NCBI RefSeq assembly: GCF_000368925.1
Contig: NZ_KB849756.1
Span: 1,969,789-2,033,788 of the forward strand
Length of the DNA: 64,000 bases
Source of the DNA: Acinetobacter bereziniae LMG 1003 = CIP 70.12
GTDB taxonomy: Bacteria > Pseudomonadota > Gammaproteobacteria > Pseudomonadales > Moraxellaceae
Direction: 5' to 3'
Made by a program: the position numbers and the translations under genes. Under the pieces are notes generated by a model. That model was not told the origin of the DNA, ran no database searches, and saw nothing but the letters and a program-made list of their open reading frames with translations. Shown here one piece after another: positions 27,204 through 36,587 of this stretch. The stretch's first letter is position 1, and every line of letters starts with the position of its first letter.

Positions 27204-27623
27204 ATGTTTATCATTAGGCAGTTTCAGGAAACCGACTTAGATGATGTCATTGCACTTTGGGAGACATGTGATTTAACACGTCCATGGAATAGCCCAGAGA
27301 TTGATATCTTCCGAAAAGTCGCTCAAAAAGATGGATTATTTTTATTGGCGGTCAAAGATGAACAGCTGATTGCTACCGTGATGGGCGGTTATGACGGACA
27401 TCGTGGCTGGGTAAATTATCTTGCCGTACATCCACATGATCAACGTAATGGTGTGGCAACAGCTCTCTTACAACAGCTTGAAAAGCGTTTGGTTGCATTG
27501 GGCTGTCCAAAGTTGCAACTGTTGATCCGTAAAGACAATATTGATGTACAAAGTTTTTATGAGCAATTGGGCTATGAAGAGATTGAGGTGGTTTGCTTAG
27601 GTAAGCGGCTGATTCAGGATTAA
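27204..27623 (+). CDS. GNAT-family N-acetyltransferase (YpeA-like)
   Basis: 139 residues. The acetyl-CoA-binding motif A is VNYLAVHPHDQRNGVATALL (Q/R-x-x-G-x-A form), with FYEQLGYEE as the typical C-terminal element. It resembles YpeA-type acetyltransferases (starting with a DLDDVIALWETCDLTRPWN segment). The acceptor is unknown. AAGAGATAAAAGAAAG lies before ATG. Single gene between the GMC and FadL-type genes. Confidence 0.87.
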   Translation: MFIIRQFQETDLDDVIALWETCDLTRPWNSPEIDIFRKVAQKDGLFLLAVKDEQLIATVMGGYDGHRGWVNYLAVHPHDQRNGVATALLQQLEKRLVALGCPKLQLLIRKDNIDVQSFYEQLGYEEIEVVCLGKRLIQD

Positions 27624-27757
27624 GAACAGCCTCATCAAATTAACCTCATCATGGGTCTAATGCTATCGGTTAAAAGTGAGGCATCATCTACACCGCGTTA
27701 AAAGTATTTATTGCAATGCTGTCGAAGTTTCAGAGCTGTACGTATAGCTAAATACAC

Positions 27758-29017
27758 TTAAAACCTATAACCATAAGTAATTCCCCAAATATCCTGACTC
27801 ATTTTAATTTTAGCCTCACCACCACCAAATGCGGGAGAAATTGGTCCTTTCACCTCATTTTCCAAGGCATGTGTATAGGCAATACTGAGTTCTTGATGAG
27901 AATCAATATTCCATGTTGCACCAACACTGAGATGGTCTTGAATGACACCAGGTGCAAGAATATTTAAAAAGACCTCTTGCTCTGGAATGGGCTGATCATT
28001 ATGGCTATAGCCTGCCCTTAAAAGCAGTCGAGGGTGTGCTTGATAAGATACCCCCAATTTATAGACATTGATGTCTTTCCAACCAAATCCAGGACCCTGT
28101 GGAGAACCAAAAAGCTGCCCCTGCTGTAGCTGCCCAACATCAAATGAATGTCCAACAGATTTCACATCTGAATAGTTAATCCGTTGTACATCTGCTGCAA
28201 TGGTGAATTGAGGGCTTACTTTTAATGCTGCACCCACTGCATAGTTTTCAGGAACATCAAAATCTCCATGTTCAGCAAATAATCCCCGATATTGATCAAA
28301 ACGATCAGCATTGATTTTTGAAGCATAACTCGCACCTAAAGTTAAGCGATCATTGAAGAATATGCCTGACCAGCCCACTCGTGCTCCTAGACCTGTAGCA
28401 CTCTGCTTTCCTCGATTACTGAGGTTTGAAGCATCTGAAGAAAATCCAGCAAAACCCTGAATTCCCCTTGCCTCAAAACGTTGATATAAAATATTCGTTG
28501 CAACACCCACAGATTGATTTGCAGCATATTTCCAAGATACCGCAGGAGAGACAAAAACTTGCGTTAAATCGACCCCAGCCGTGCCCCTATTGCCAAATGC
28601 AGCAAACGGATTATCCTGATAGCCTGTATTCATGCCACCATTGCCATACACTGCTAAACCTAATGCCACTTGGTCATTGATTTGATGATTCAAAGCAATT
28701 TCTGGCAATACAAAATACGCTCGTCCATTGCCATCATATGAGCCATTCGCATTCGGCAGTTGATTTGCAGTGATGTTTGCAGAACGATCAGGTGAAAAAA
28801 TACTCACCCCAATGTCAATACGGTTTCCAACCCAACTTAAACCTGCTGGATTATTAGCGATGCTGAGTGCATCCTGAAATTGAGCGATCGATACACCTGC
28901 ATTACCTTGGGCTTTTACACCATAGGCATGCATAAAATAGCCTGTTGTCGCAGAAGAATTCGAGCTAAATAAAACCCCAGCAATTGCCAGCCCCGTAACT
29001 TGAGATATAAATTTCAT
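27758..29017 (-). CDS. FadL/OmpP1/TodX-type outer-membrane transporter
   Basis: 419 residues. A signal peptide ends near SSNSSA-TTGYF. The mature N-terminus (GYFMHAYGVKAQGNAGVSIA) is the FadL family hallmark that plugs the barrel, followed by ALSIANNPAGLS, alternating beta strands and a C-terminal aromatic residue (YGYRF) for barrel insertion. Such porins bring long-chain fatty acids or aromatic hydrocarbons across the outer membrane. A lipid role would suit an Acinetobacter, but the substrate is not shown. It is 86 bp downstream of the methyltransferase gene on the same strand. Confidence 0.9.
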   Translation of the reverse strand: MKFISQVTGLAIAGVLFSSNSSATTGYFMHAYGVKAQGNAGVSIAQFQDALSIANNPAGLSWVGNRIDIGVSIFSPDRSANITANQLPNANGSYDGNGRAYFVLPEIALNHQINDQVALGLAVYGNGGMNTGYQDNPFAAFGNRGTAGVDLTQVFVSPAVSWKYAANQSVGVATNILYQRFEARGIQGFAGFSSDASNLSNRGKQSATGLGARVGWSGIFFNDRLTLGASYASKINADRFDQYRGLFAEHGDFDVPENYAVGAALKVSPQFTIAADVQRINYSDVKSVGHSFDVGQLQQGQLFGSPQGPGFGWKDINVYKLGVSYQAHPRLLLRAGYSHNDQPIPEQEVFLNILAPGVIQDHLSVGATWNIDSHQELSIAYTHALENEVKGPISPAFGGGEAKIKMSQDIWGITYGYRF

Positions 29018-29103
29018 TGAATCATCTTATCTTTAAATAATATATAACTAAGTATATTGTTAGCCATATATCTTGTAATCCAAGATAAAATGAGATCATT
29101 ATT

Positions 29104-29865
29104 CTATTTTTTCATAAAACACTTTTTCTTGACTTGTTTCACTCGACCTAGGCGCAAGAATACAGGAAATTCTATTTTTAAATCTTCATATTCACTACTT
29201 AGTTGTTCAGCCAGTTCAAGTAAGGGATGATCTTGATTTTTTTCACAATAATGTTTAATTGCCGACCATGTCGATAAATATTTTAACAGTTGTGCTGCTG
29301 ACCATTGATACTGCATTTTAAAACTGGCAACGGTTATTTCTTCAAATGGGAATGGAATCGTCTGATATTCTTCGTCAATATAACGGCGCTCAGCATCCCA
29401 ATAACCGTTTAATTTTTTAAAATATACATCTTGAATCATGGAATGAATGACTTTATTCTCAACTTGAATTAAACCATATCCGATGACAGCAAGGATTCCC
29501 TGCGGTTTAAGTGTTCTTTGAACCTCTTTATAAAACCCGTCAAAATCAAACCAATGAATTGCCTGCGCTACCGAAATTAAATCAAAACTGTGAGCTGCAA
29601 ATGAGGTGTGTTCAGCCGATTGAACCTGATAGCTAACATTATCAAAATAAGGTGCAAGCTGTAGTTGTTTTTCGCTCAAATCGGTGGCAACAATATGATC
29701 AAAATAAGGAGTCAGTAGTTGAGTGAATTGTCCTGAACCTGCACCACAATCCCATGCAAAGCTACGCTCAGGAACATGATTTAATATTTCCTGAACCACA
29801 TCCTGTGGATAACTGGGTCGTGCTTGTTGATAAAGCGCACTGCCTGATGAAAATAAATCTTTCAT
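29104..29865 (-). CDS. Class I SAM-dependent methyltransferase
   Basis: 253 residues. Motif I is AWDCGAGSGQFTQLL (about residues 37-51), followed by ATDLS, FDLISVAQAIHWFDF (motif II region) and LKPQGILAVIGYG. This is the order of the UbiE/COQ5-like and trans-aconitate-type methyltransferases. The substrate is not predictable. There is no ribosome site of note. It stands between tRNA-Phe and the FadL-type gene. Confidence 0.88.
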   Translation of the reverse strand: MKDLFSSGSALYQQARPSYPQDVVQEILNHVPERSFAWDCGAGSGQFTQLLTPYFDHIVATDLSEKQLQLAPYFDNVSYQVQSAEHTSFAAHSFDLISVAQAIHWFDFDGFYKEVQRTLKPQGILAVIGYGLIQVENKVIHSMIQDVYFKKLNGYWDAERRYIDEEYQTIPFPFEEITVASFKMQYQWSAAQLLKYLSTWSAIKHYCEKNQDHPLLELAEQLSSEYEDLKIEFPVFLRLGRVKQVKKKCFMKK

Positions 29866-30033
29866 TGTTTTTTTATAACAATCTATTCGTTTTATAAAAA
29901 TTTATTCTACGTCATTTCCACATCAGCTCAAGGCATTTTGTAAGACAATTAAAATCATTCCTCTGCACCGTATTTTAATCGGTTTATTTTCTAGAACGCT
30001 CACAATGACATTGAACGCTAAAAATAGGCAATA

Positions 30034-30062
30034 AAAAACCCCAAACAATGTTTGGGGTTTTT
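30034..30062 (-). terminator. Terminator of the downstream tRNA-Phe gene
   Basis: Perfect 13-bp stem with core CCCCAAAC / GTTTGGGG and 3-nt loop, followed on the minus strand by a T run. It starts 7 bp after the tRNA 3' end. Confidence 0.85.
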
Positions 30063-30068
30063 CAAATA

Positions 30069-30144
30069 TGGTGGCGAGACCCAGGATCGAACTGGGGACA
30101 CACGGATTTTCAATCCGTTGCTCTACCTACTGAGCTATCACGCC
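30069..30144 (-). tRNA. tRNA-Phe (GAA)
   Basis: 76 nt with encoded CCA. D arm GCTC/GAGC, anticodon stem ACGGA/TCCGT around TT-GAA-AA, T arm CCCAG-TTCGATC-CTGGG and acceptor GGCGTGA / TCTCGCC. The acceptor pairs except for a T:T at position 5:68, which the second copy shares. Anticodon GAA reads Phe codons. Confidence 0.97.
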
Positions 30145-30232
30145 GATGCGGTGTATTAAGCCGTATCTGTATTCAATAGTCAATAAAAATCATGACTTTT
30201 TTATTCAAGCGAATATTTTTTACCCAAAAAAA

Positions 30233-30255
30233 AATCCCTGATGGGATCAGGGATT
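30233..30255 (-). terminator. Terminator of the upstream tRNA-Phe gene
   Basis: Stem AATCCCTGAT / ATCAGGGATT with GGG loop; on the minus strand it is followed by a run of T residues. It separates the two tRNA copies. Confidence 0.85.
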
Positions 30256-30278
30256 GAAATCTTAAAGATTTTTAAATA

Positions 30279-30354
30279 TGGTGGCGAGACCCAGGATCGA
30301 ACTGGGGACACACGGATTTTCAATCCGTTGCTCTACCTACTGAGCTATCACGCC
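30279..30354 (-). tRNA. tRNA-Phe (GAA), second copy
   Basis: Identical over all 76 nt to the copy at 30069-30144, including the T:T at acceptor position 5:68. The identity runs a few bases beyond each end (AAATAT on one side, GATG on the other). Each copy has its own terminator. Confidence 0.97.
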
Positions 30355-30471
30355 GATGGGGCGTATTAAACAATTTAATCCATAAGCCGTCAAGTATAGA
30401 AAGCATTAAAATCATTCAACAGTCTATTTTTACAACAAAATCAGCCTATTTACGCGCTAATGGATGCTTTT

Positions 30472-30636
30472 TCACACATATTTGAGCCATACATTGTTTG
30501 AATGATCTCGATTAGCATAACCAATTTGCGCATATTCCGTTTTTGAATCTGTGCAAAATGCACTTAAAACTAACCATTTCACCATCCCTTGTTCTTGAGC
30601 AACTTGTTTTTGAGCAAAGCAAGCAAAAGCAATGAC
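30472..30636 (-). pseudogene. Possible remnant of a small secreted-protein gene
   Basis: Within the 312-bp space 30361-30672 a minus-strand frame of about 54 codons is open. It starts VIAFACFAQKQVAQEQ, which looks like the end of a signal peptide, and continues LSAFCTDSKTEYAQIGYANR to a stop. It has no ATG at the right place and no ribosome site, so if it was a gene its start is lost. Nothing else is seen in this space. Confidence 0.3.
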
Positions 30637-30672
30637 TCAAGCTGCTTTAGGCATTCAGAAAACTCAAATCGC

Positions 30673-31050
30673 TTAGATTTTACCGAGATGTGCTAAACAA
30701 CGATGTATTGCACCGCAACCTGGCTCAAAGTTCTTTACACCCTTTTCTTCTTCAATTCGGCAAACTTCCTCAACCAAACGTTCAGCAACTCCTCGCCCTC
30801 GATTGGCTGGATGTACCACAATATTTTCTAAAGTTCTGCTTTCACCTTGTCCAGTACACCATAATGCCCCAATAATCTTTGTATTAAATTCTGCGACATA
30901 AAGTAGGGTATAATGAGCCAAGTTTTGCTCAAGTTGTTCTATGGCGTCATGACCATCCCCAAATTCGGGGCTGGTGTCATATAATCGCTCAAGCTGATCG
31001 CGAACTTCTTCATTTTCTAGTGAAGTTTTAGCATGTACGGTAATAGGCAT
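30673..31050 (-). CDS. GNAT-family protein, PanZ/PanM-like acetyl-CoA sensor
   Basis: 125 residues, about the length of PanZ. Motif A is ENIVVHPANRGRGVAERLVEE (core RGRGVA). PanZ binds acetyl-CoA and activates or inhibits aspartate decarboxylase PanD in coenzyme A synthesis, without known acetyl transfer. The assignment to PanZ rests on size and general pattern, including the LYVAEFNTKIIGALW strand and a short tail; a plain acetyltransferase is the alternative. A strong AGGAGGG precedes ATG. It diverges from hisB. Confidence 0.72.
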   Translation of the reverse strand: MPITVHAKTSLENEEVRDQLERLYDTSPEFGDGHDAIEQLEQNLAHYTLLYVAEFNTKIIGALWCTGQGESRTLENIVVHPANRGRGVAERLVEEVCRIEEEKGVKNFEPGCGAIHRCLAHLGKI

Positions 31051-31152
31051 TGATTAACCCTCCTGAGCAATCTAATATGCTGTCACTTTCGTCACAGCGA
31101 AACATCTTTACATCAAACTTTTAATTTTTGACGTTTTTTGAGGAACGTGTCT

Positions 31153-31746
31153 ATGGCGCAACGTATCAGTGAAGTGGTAAGAAACACCAACGAAACTAAA
31201 ATTCGAGTTCGTGTGAATCTTGACGGTACTGGTCAAGGCACGCTCAATACAGGTGTTCCCTTTTTAGACCATATGATTGATCAAATCAAGCGTCATGGTT
31301 TATTTGATATTGATATTCATTGTGATGGCGACTTGGAAATCGATGATCACCACACCGTAGAAGATTGTGGGATTACGCTAGGACAAGCCTTTGCACAAGC
31401 GCTTGGCGATAAAAAAGGCTTAAAACGTTATGGTCATTTTTATGCACCACTTGATGAGTCTTTAAGCCGTGTCGTTGTTGATCTATCAGGTCGCCCAGGA
31501 TTGTGGATGGATATTCCATTTACTCGTGCACGAATTGGTAGCTTCGATGTCGATTTATTCTCAGAATTTTTCCAAGGCTTTGTTAATCATGCCTTAATGA
31601 CCCTGCATATCGACAACTTAAAAGGTAAAAATAGCCATCACCAGATCGAAAGTGTGTTCAAAGCGTTTGCTCGCGCACTACGTATGGCATGCGAAGTTGA
31701 TCCTCGCGCTGAAAATACTGTTGCTTCTACCAAAGGAACCTTGTAA
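31153..31746 (+). CDS. hisB: Imidazoleglycerol-phosphate dehydratase HisB
   Basis: 197 residues from ATG at 31153 (MAQRISEV), with GAGGAACG before it; a TTG 15 bp upstream overlaps the site. Metal-binding motifs of the manganese enzyme are HHTVEDCGI and the later [16 protein letters not shown]. It converts imidazole-glycerol phosphate to imidazole-acetol phosphate, step six of histidine synthesis. This is the monofunctional form. Its stop shares one base with the hisH start, so the two are coupled. Confidence 0.96.
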   Translation: MAQRISEVVRNTNETKIRVRVNLDGTGQGTLNTGVPFLDHMIDQIKRHGLFDIDIHCDGDLEIDDHHTVEDCGITLGQAFAQALGDKKGLKRYGHFYAPLDESLSRVVVDLSGRPGLWMDIPFTRARIGSFDVDLFSEFFQGFVNHALMTLHIDNLKGKNSHHQIESVFKAFARALRMACEVDPRAENTVASTKGTL

Positions 31747-32363
31747 TGACCCGTATTGCCCTTCTTGATTATGGCATGGGAAACCTTCATTCAGCAGCTA
31801 AAGCACTCGAACATGTCGGTGCAACTGTAGATGTGACCAATGATCCAAAGCTGATTGCTCAAGCAGATAAAATTGTATTTCCAGGTGTGGGAGCAATGCG
31901 TGACTGCATTCAAGGCATGCATGAAGCAGGAATCGATGAAGTTGTACGTCAAGCTGCCTTCAATAAACCTGTGCTGGCAATATGTGTCGGTATGCAGGCT
32001 TTACTTGAGTCATCTGAAGAAAATGGTGGCACTCAAGCGCTGGGTATTTTTGATGGCATGGTCAAACATTTTCCAGATATGGAGGGATTAAAAGTTCCTC
32101 ACATGGGCTGGAACCAAGTCCACCAAGCTGATCCTAGCCATCCAATGTGGAAAAATATCGAACAAGATGCACGCTTCTATTTCGTGCATAGCTATTATGT
32201 TGAACCTAAAGATTCAACACTGATTGCAGCAACATGTGATTATGGTTTGCAGTTCTGTACCGCAATTCATAAAGAAAATCTATTTGCTACACAATTCCAT
32301 CCAGAAAAGAGCCATACAGCAGGTTTACAATTGCTGAAAAACTTTGTGGAATGGAATATTTAA
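31746..32363 (+). CDS. hisH: Imidazole glycerol phosphate synthase glutaminase subunit HisH
   Basis: 205 residues, class I glutamine amidotransferase. The nucleophile is Cys in LAICVGMQ and the His/Glu of the triad are in [15 protein letters not shown] and HMGWNQV are typical HisH elements. It produces ammonia for HisF, whose gene is 6.4 kb away at 38735. The start overlaps the hisB stop (TAATG). Confidence 0.96.
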   Translation: MTRIALLDYGMGNLHSAAKALEHVGATVDVTNDPKLIAQADKIVFPGVGAMRDCIQGMHEAGIDEVVRQAAFNKPVLAICVGMQALLESSEENGGTQALGIFDGMVKHFPDMEGLKVPHMGWNQVHQADPSHPMWKNIEQDARFYFVHSYYVEPKDSTLIAATCDYGLQFCTAIHKENLFATQFHPEKSHTAGLQLLKNFVEWNI

Positions 32364-32382
32364 CACCTCAAGATAAAAAAAA

Positions 32383-32408
32383 TCAGAGCCAATTTAAATT
32401 GGCTCTGA
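32383..32408. terminator. Perfect hairpin after hisH
   Basis: Fully palindromic 26 bp (13 per side, core CAGAGCCAATT), 19 bp after the hisH stop. An eight-A run precedes it, so the poly-T lies on the minus strand; on the plus strand it is followed by TAACTC. It may still stop hisBH transcription. Confidence 0.5.
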
Positions 32409-32513
32409 TAACTCAAATTGCTACAAAAAATAAAGTTTTAAACTTTTGACTACTTGGTCTTTTAGACACACTCCAATAAAAACTTTAATACTTATTGATT
32501 CAATGGCTTATAG

Positions 32514-33047
32514 ATGAAAAACAACACGCTTATCAATGATGCACTGCTTCATCCCAATGGACGTTTTGGGCGTTTATCACTCATTGCATGGTTAACCATT
32601 CTCACCCTTATTTTATGCTCCCTAAATCTTTATATCTCATTACAGATGTTGAATACCGACGAAGATTTTAAGCAAATTGAACCTTTGGCTTTGTTTTTAT
32701 GGGCGACCTTACACATCTCATGTATCTATACATTTTTTATACTCATCATTCGTAGACTGCATGATCTTAATCGTTCTGGTTGGTGGAGTGTGTTGATTTT
32801 GATCCCGATTGTACAGGTGCTTTTTTTGTTTTTAATCTTTGTCACACCTGGCTCTTTTCATGATAATCAATACGGTAGCAGTAGATTAACACCTATTTGG
32901 GAAAAAACCGTTGCACTGATCTCAATCATTTTCACCCCCATCTTAACCATCGTGGTCATCTATATTTTGGCGATCTCTCCCCCACCGAAAACTGATCCGC
33001 AAATCGAATTTGAAGGATCTCATCACGTGATGCAACCATCACGTTAA
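32514..33047 (+). CDS. DUF805 membrane protein
   Basis: 177 residues with four predicted membrane helices (about 21-46, 62-80, 92-118, 130-153). The DUF805 signature RRLHDLNRSGWWSVL is in the third helix region, and NGRFGR near the start matches the family's GRxxR element. Function unknown. Its last 4 bp overlap the convergent HTH gene. Confidence 0.85.
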   Translation: MKNNTLINDALLHPNGRFGRLSLIAWLTILTLILCSLNLYISLQMLNTDEDFKQIEPLALFLWATLHISCIYTFFILIIRRLHDLNRSGWWSVLILIPIVQVLFLFLIFVTPGSFHDNQYGSSRLTPIWEKTVALISIIFTPILTIVVIYILAISPPPKTDPQIEFEGSHHVMQPSR

Positions 33048-33445
33048 TCTTTGGTAACAAAGCCACCTTCTAACGGTTCAACATTGATTTTAATCTCTGC
33101 TTTTAAGTTTAAAGCGGCATAACGATCTTTAATCTCATTGATTAACTGCTCCATGGTGGCATGGCTTAAATCCAGTTCAGATTCAGCATATGCCTTACTC
33201 ACAAGTTCCGTTTTGTCTTGCTGTTTAGCTTCCATATTCCAACGTTCAGTCATACCCACTAAACGTGCCAATTCAATTAAACTTTGTGCGCTTGAAGGTG
33301 TAGAATTATGTAGCCATTTACTCATTGTACCTTTTGAAGTTTCCAGCACATTGACAATATCACTGGCCTTTATATTTTTATCTTGAATCAATTGCTTTAA
33401 ACGTTTTGCACCTTCGATAAAAAGATCATCCTCTTTTTCTACCAT
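33044..33445 (-). CDS. Small HTH (XRE-like) regulator
   Basis: 133 residues. An N-terminal Cro/CI-type HTH (KASDIVNVLETSKGTMSKWL) covers about 25-70, followed by a helical tail without a known domain. It resembles phage-type or chromosomal XRE regulators of unknown target. AGGA precedes ATG. It overlaps the DUF805 gene tail by 4 bp. Confidence 0.78.
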   Translation of the reverse strand: MVEKEDDLFIEGAKRLKQLIQDKNIKASDIVNVLETSKGTMSKWLHNSTPSSAQSLIELARLVGMTERWNMEAKQQDKTELVSKAYAESELDLSHATMEQLINEIKDRYAALNLKAEIKINVEPLEGGFVTKD

Positions 33446-33612
33446 CTGCTTGATTCCTGTAATTTCATCTCACAAAACTATCATCTTTTATTCAAAGTTT
33501 GTTATAACACAATATCGTTAAATTTTTTTATGCCTTACCTGCTCAATTTTAGTCGACAAAGCAAGTAATTTATGAAATTTCAGCTACCCCTGAAAACTGA
33601 GAGCTAAAATTT

Positions 33613-34275
33613 GTGAATGATCAAAGCCAACAAATCCCAAGCAAGGAACAAATTCTAAGCTTTCCACGTTTTGAAAATTTGCCTTTAAATAAAATTGTGG
33701 TGATTAATACGCTGGAACAGTGTCATGAAATTTCAGAAGAATTAGCAAAAGCGACTTTACTCGGCTTTGATACAGAGTCAAAGCCAACTTTTACAAAAGG
33801 TGAAGTTCAGACAGGACCTCATTTGATTCAACTTGCCACTGCGGAGAAAGCTTATTTATTTCAGGTTTCGCCTGAAATTCTAAACTTTTTAAAACCCTTT
33901 TTAGAAAACACAAATCAACTCAAAGTGGGCTTTGGTCTAAAAAATGACTTACATTTATTTCGTAAAAAAGGGGTAGAACTACATCGTGTGATTGAGCTTT
34001 CCAAACTTTTCTCAAGCTTCGGAATGACCAGTCCATTAGGCATTAAAAATGCGATGGCGCTCCTATTTCAGGTTCATTTTCCTAAAAGTAAATCAATAAG
34101 CACCTCGAACTGGGCGAAAAAGAATCTGACCATTCCTCAAATTCTGTACGCCGCAGCAGACGCTTATGCGCCAGTTCTTATTTTTAAGGCACTTCTCGAT
34201 TTAAATTTAATCCCAGCTGATATCATCAAAATCACGACTGAATTGGGGATCAATGAAAATAAAAGCCCCAACTGA
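33613..34275 (+). CDS. 3'-5' exonuclease (RNase D / DEDDy-like)
   Basis: 220 residues, GTG start. The DEDD pattern is visible: Exo I FDTES (about residues 51-55), Exo II FGLKNDLHLF, Exo III ILYAAADAYAP with Tyr and Asp, which makes it DEDDy. It has the nuclease core only, without the HRDC domain of full RNase D. It would trim RNA or single-stranded nucleic acid ends. It is 75 bp upstream of hisA and may be cotranscribed. Confidence 0.83.
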   Translation: MNDQSQQIPSKEQILSFPRFENLPLNKIVVINTLEQCHEISEELAKATLLGFDTESKPTFTKGEVQTGPHLIQLATAEKAYLFQVSPEILNFLKPFLENTNQLKVGFGLKNDLHLFRKKGVELHRVIELSKLFSSFGMTSPLGIKNAMALLFQVHFPKSKSISTSNWAKKNLTIPQILYAAADAYAPVLIFKALLDLNLIPADIIKITTELGINENKSPN

Positions 34276-34350
34276 CACTTAGAAATTGATCAAGTTTTTG
34301 CTAAGATGAACGCCAATGAATTTCTATGAGAATAGGCAAGGAGCGAAAGC

Positions 34351-35082
34351 ATGCTGATCATCCCTGCAATAGACCTGAAAGATGGTAAATGTGTACGTTT
34401 AAAACAAGGTCGTATGGAAGACGATACTGTATTTTCTGATGATCCAGTTGCAACGGCACAACATTGGGTAAATGAAGGTGCACGCCGTTTACATCTGGTT
34501 GATTTAAATGGTGCTTTCGCTGGTACACCAATCCATAAACCTGTGGTTGAAGCAATTGCCAAAGCGCAACCTGAACTACCGATTCAAATTGGTGGTGGTA
34601 TCCGCTCTTTAGAGACGATTGAGCATTACCTAGATGCAGGTGTGTCTTTTGTGATCATTGGAACCAAAGCCGTTCAAAACCCTGAGTTTGTCGAAGAAGC
34701 ATGTCAAAAATTTGCAGGTCATATCATCGTCGGTATTGATGCAATGAACGGTATGGTTGCTACAGATGGCTGGGCAAATGTGACTGATGTAAAAGCGACT
34801 GATCTTGCAAAACGTTTTGCTGATGCAGGTGTATCAAGCATTGTTTATACAGACATCGCACGTGATGGCATGATGCAAGGTGTCAATGTTGAGCAGACTG
34901 TTAATCTTGCACAATATTCAGGTCTTCCTGTCATCGCATCAGGTGGTGTTACTAACTTAGATGATGTACGCAACTTAAAAGGTCAACCAGGTATTTTAGG
35001 TGCAATTACTGGACGAGCAATCTATGAAGGCACGCTCAATCTACGTGAAGCTCAATTATTGTTGGATGACCAAGCATTCTAA
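34351..35082 (+). CDS. hisA: ProFAR isomerase HisA
   Basis: 243 residues. TIM-barrel with catalytic Asp8 in [13 protein letters not shown] and the second Asp in GIDAMNG; phosphate-binding GGGIRS and ASGGV loops are present. It isomerises the ProFAR intermediate (fourth step of histidine synthesis). AAGGAG is seven bases before ATG. Confidence 0.96.
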   Translation: MLIIPAIDLKDGKCVRLKQGRMEDDTVFSDDPVATAQHWVNEGARRLHLVDLNGAFAGTPIHKPVVEAIAKAQPELPIQIGGGIRSLETIEHYLDAGVSFVIIGTKAVQNPEFVEEACQKFAGHIIVGIDAMNGMVATDGWANVTDVKATDLAKRFADAGVSSIVYTDIARDGMMQGVNVEQTVNLAQYSGLPVIASGGVTNLDDVRNLKGQPGILGAITGRAIYEGTLNLREAQLLLDDQAF

Positions 35083-35099
35083 CTTCAGTTAATTTGTAG

Positions 35100-35126
35100 A
35101 AAGAGAACCGTAAGGTTCTCTTTTTT
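35100..35126 (+). terminator. Intrinsic terminator after hisA
   Basis: Stem AAGAGAACC / GGTTCTCTT around GTAA, followed by a T run; 18 bp after the stop. Confidence 0.9.
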
Positions 35127-35149
35127 ATTCTTTCAATCACAACAAAAAT

Positions 35150-35443
35150 CTAGACTAATGTATTCTCAAAATGCTGCATTTCTATTTTTTGTGCTAAAAA
35201 GGGTTTTAAAGCATTAAACCAATGTTTAAATTCTTCTGTTTTCATAAAAACATCTGTGTGTGCTTTTAAATCAGTCCAGTGAATTTGTAGAATATATTGT
35301 TGATTATTCTCTATTCCACGAATCAATTTAAATTTTTCACACCCTTGTGCATTTCTAAAAATGTCGGATAATTCATAAAATTTCTTTTCGAAAGCCGATT
35401 GCTGACCCTCAATAATATGAAATAAAGCTTGTTCAATGACCAT
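35150..35443 (-). CDS. Antibiotic biosynthesis monooxygenase (ABM) domain protein
   Basis: 97 residues, a single ABM-type dimeric ferredoxin fold (FHIIEGQQSAFEKKF ... GCEKFKLIRGIENNQQY ... IHWTDLKAHTDVF). Members include heme-degrading or quinone-acting monooxygenases and many of unknown role. No secure substrate. AGAGAAATAAGCC precedes ATG. Confidence 0.82.
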   Translation of the reverse strand: MVIEQALFHIIEGQQSAFEKKFYELSDIFRNAQGCEKFKLIRGIENNQQYILQIHWTDLKAHTDVFMKTEEFKHWFNALKPFLAQKIEMQHFENTLV

Positions 35444-35599
35444 GGCTTATTTCTCTTTATGCATATTTTAATAGTTAAAGTATAACGCTTTCAGGTGACA
35501 ATTTAATGATCACCTCTCATTTATTACCAAACTTAACATCAGCATAATTCTGTGCTTTCGCGTAAAATAGCGATGCTTTCTTTTGCCCTCTTGTTCTTT

Positions 35600-36520
35600 A
35601 TGTCATCCTCTCCCTTTGCTTTATTTTTAAAATCGAAAATACCTCAGATTGCCCTGATCATCATGACTATGATTTGGGGAGGTACTTTTGTCGTTGTGCA
35701 TCATGCCTTGAATTATAGTTCTCCAATGTTCTTCGTAGGTTGCCGATTTGCAGCGGCAACCATCGCTGTCGGATTATTGTCATATAAATATCTCAGAGGC
35801 ATTCATCTAAAAGAAATTATTGCTGGAGCACTGATTGGCAGCATGATTGCTGGAGGTTATGGCTCACAAACCGTAGGAATGCAAACCATCAGCAGTAGTG
35901 AGTCTGCATTTTTAACGGCGTTGTATGTCCCTTTGGTACCCATCTTAATTTGGCTGATTTTTCGTAAAAGACCTCACGTGATGACATGGTTAGGTGTCTT
36001 ACTGGCATTTATCGGGTTAATTTTCTTAACAGGCAATGGCTTCAACCAAATCAATCTCAATACAGGGCAAATTGTAACCCTACTCGGTTCTTTTGCGATT
36101 GCAATGGAAATTATTTTGATTGGTTACTTTGCAGGGAAAGTGAACATTCAGCGAGTGACTGTCATTCAGTTGGCTTTTGCCTCAGTGTTATCTTTTGCAT
36201 CAATGCCCTTCGTTGGAGAACATCATATCCCCGCCTTTTCGTGGGAACTGCTTATACTGGCTGTAGGATTAGGCTTGACCAGTTCTATATTGCAACTGAC
36301 CATGAACTGGGCACAACGTTCAGTTGATCCATCTCAAGCAGCAGTGATCTATGCTGGCGAACCTGTATGGGCGGCATTATTTGGCAGAATTGCAGGTGAA
36401 CGCCTTCCCTTAGTTGCACTTTTTGGTGGATTACTTGTGGTTTCGGGCATTATCCTCAGCGAATGGAGACCTCGATTTTTAAACAGAAAACAACATCAAA
36501 AAAGTACTCACACCATATAA
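35600..36520 (+). CDS. DMT-superfamily (EamA) transporter
   Basis: 306 residues from ATG at 35600, the start that places the first helix (IPQIALIIMTMIWGGTFVVV) about 15 residues in. In-frame starts at 35573 (ATG) and 35552 (GTG) would add a further hydrophobic stretch and none has a good ribosome site, so the start is uncertain. About ten helices in two EamA halves, with the SSxxAFLTALYVPLVPI and VDPSQAAVIYAGEPVWA signatures. It likely exports a small metabolite. A bidirectional terminator follows. Confidence 0.85.
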   Translation: MSSSPFALFLKSKIPQIALIIMTMIWGGTFVVVHHALNYSSPMFFVGCRFAAATIAVGLLSYKYLRGIHLKEIIAGALIGSMIAGGYGSQTVGMQTISSSESAFLTALYVPLVPILIWLIFRKRPHVMTWLGVLLAFIGLIFLTGNGFNQINLNTGQIVTLLGSFAIAMEIILIGYFAGKVNIQRVTVIQLAFASVLSFASMPFVGEHHIPAFSWELLILAVGLGLTSSILQLTMNWAQRSVDPSQAAVIYAGEPVWAALFGRIAGERLPLVALFGGLLVVSGIILSEWRPRFLNRKQHQKSTHTI

Positions 36521-36554
36521 AAAAAACAGCGTTTCAAGGTAAGCGCTGTTTTTT
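36521..36554. terminator. Bidirectional intrinsic terminator
   Basis: Stem AAAAAACAGCG / CGCTGTTTTTT with a 12-nt loop, between the convergent DMT transporter and the gene at 36588. Confidence 0.85.
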
Positions 36555-36587
36555 TACTTCAGTCATTCTTTCAATTTTTAGTCAGGT

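Noticed and set aside
28426..28680. 84-codon plus-strand frame with CPYC and CHHC zinc-like motifs
   Set aside because: Fully antisense inside the FadL-type gene, no ribosome site; the motifs arise from the opposite-strand codons.
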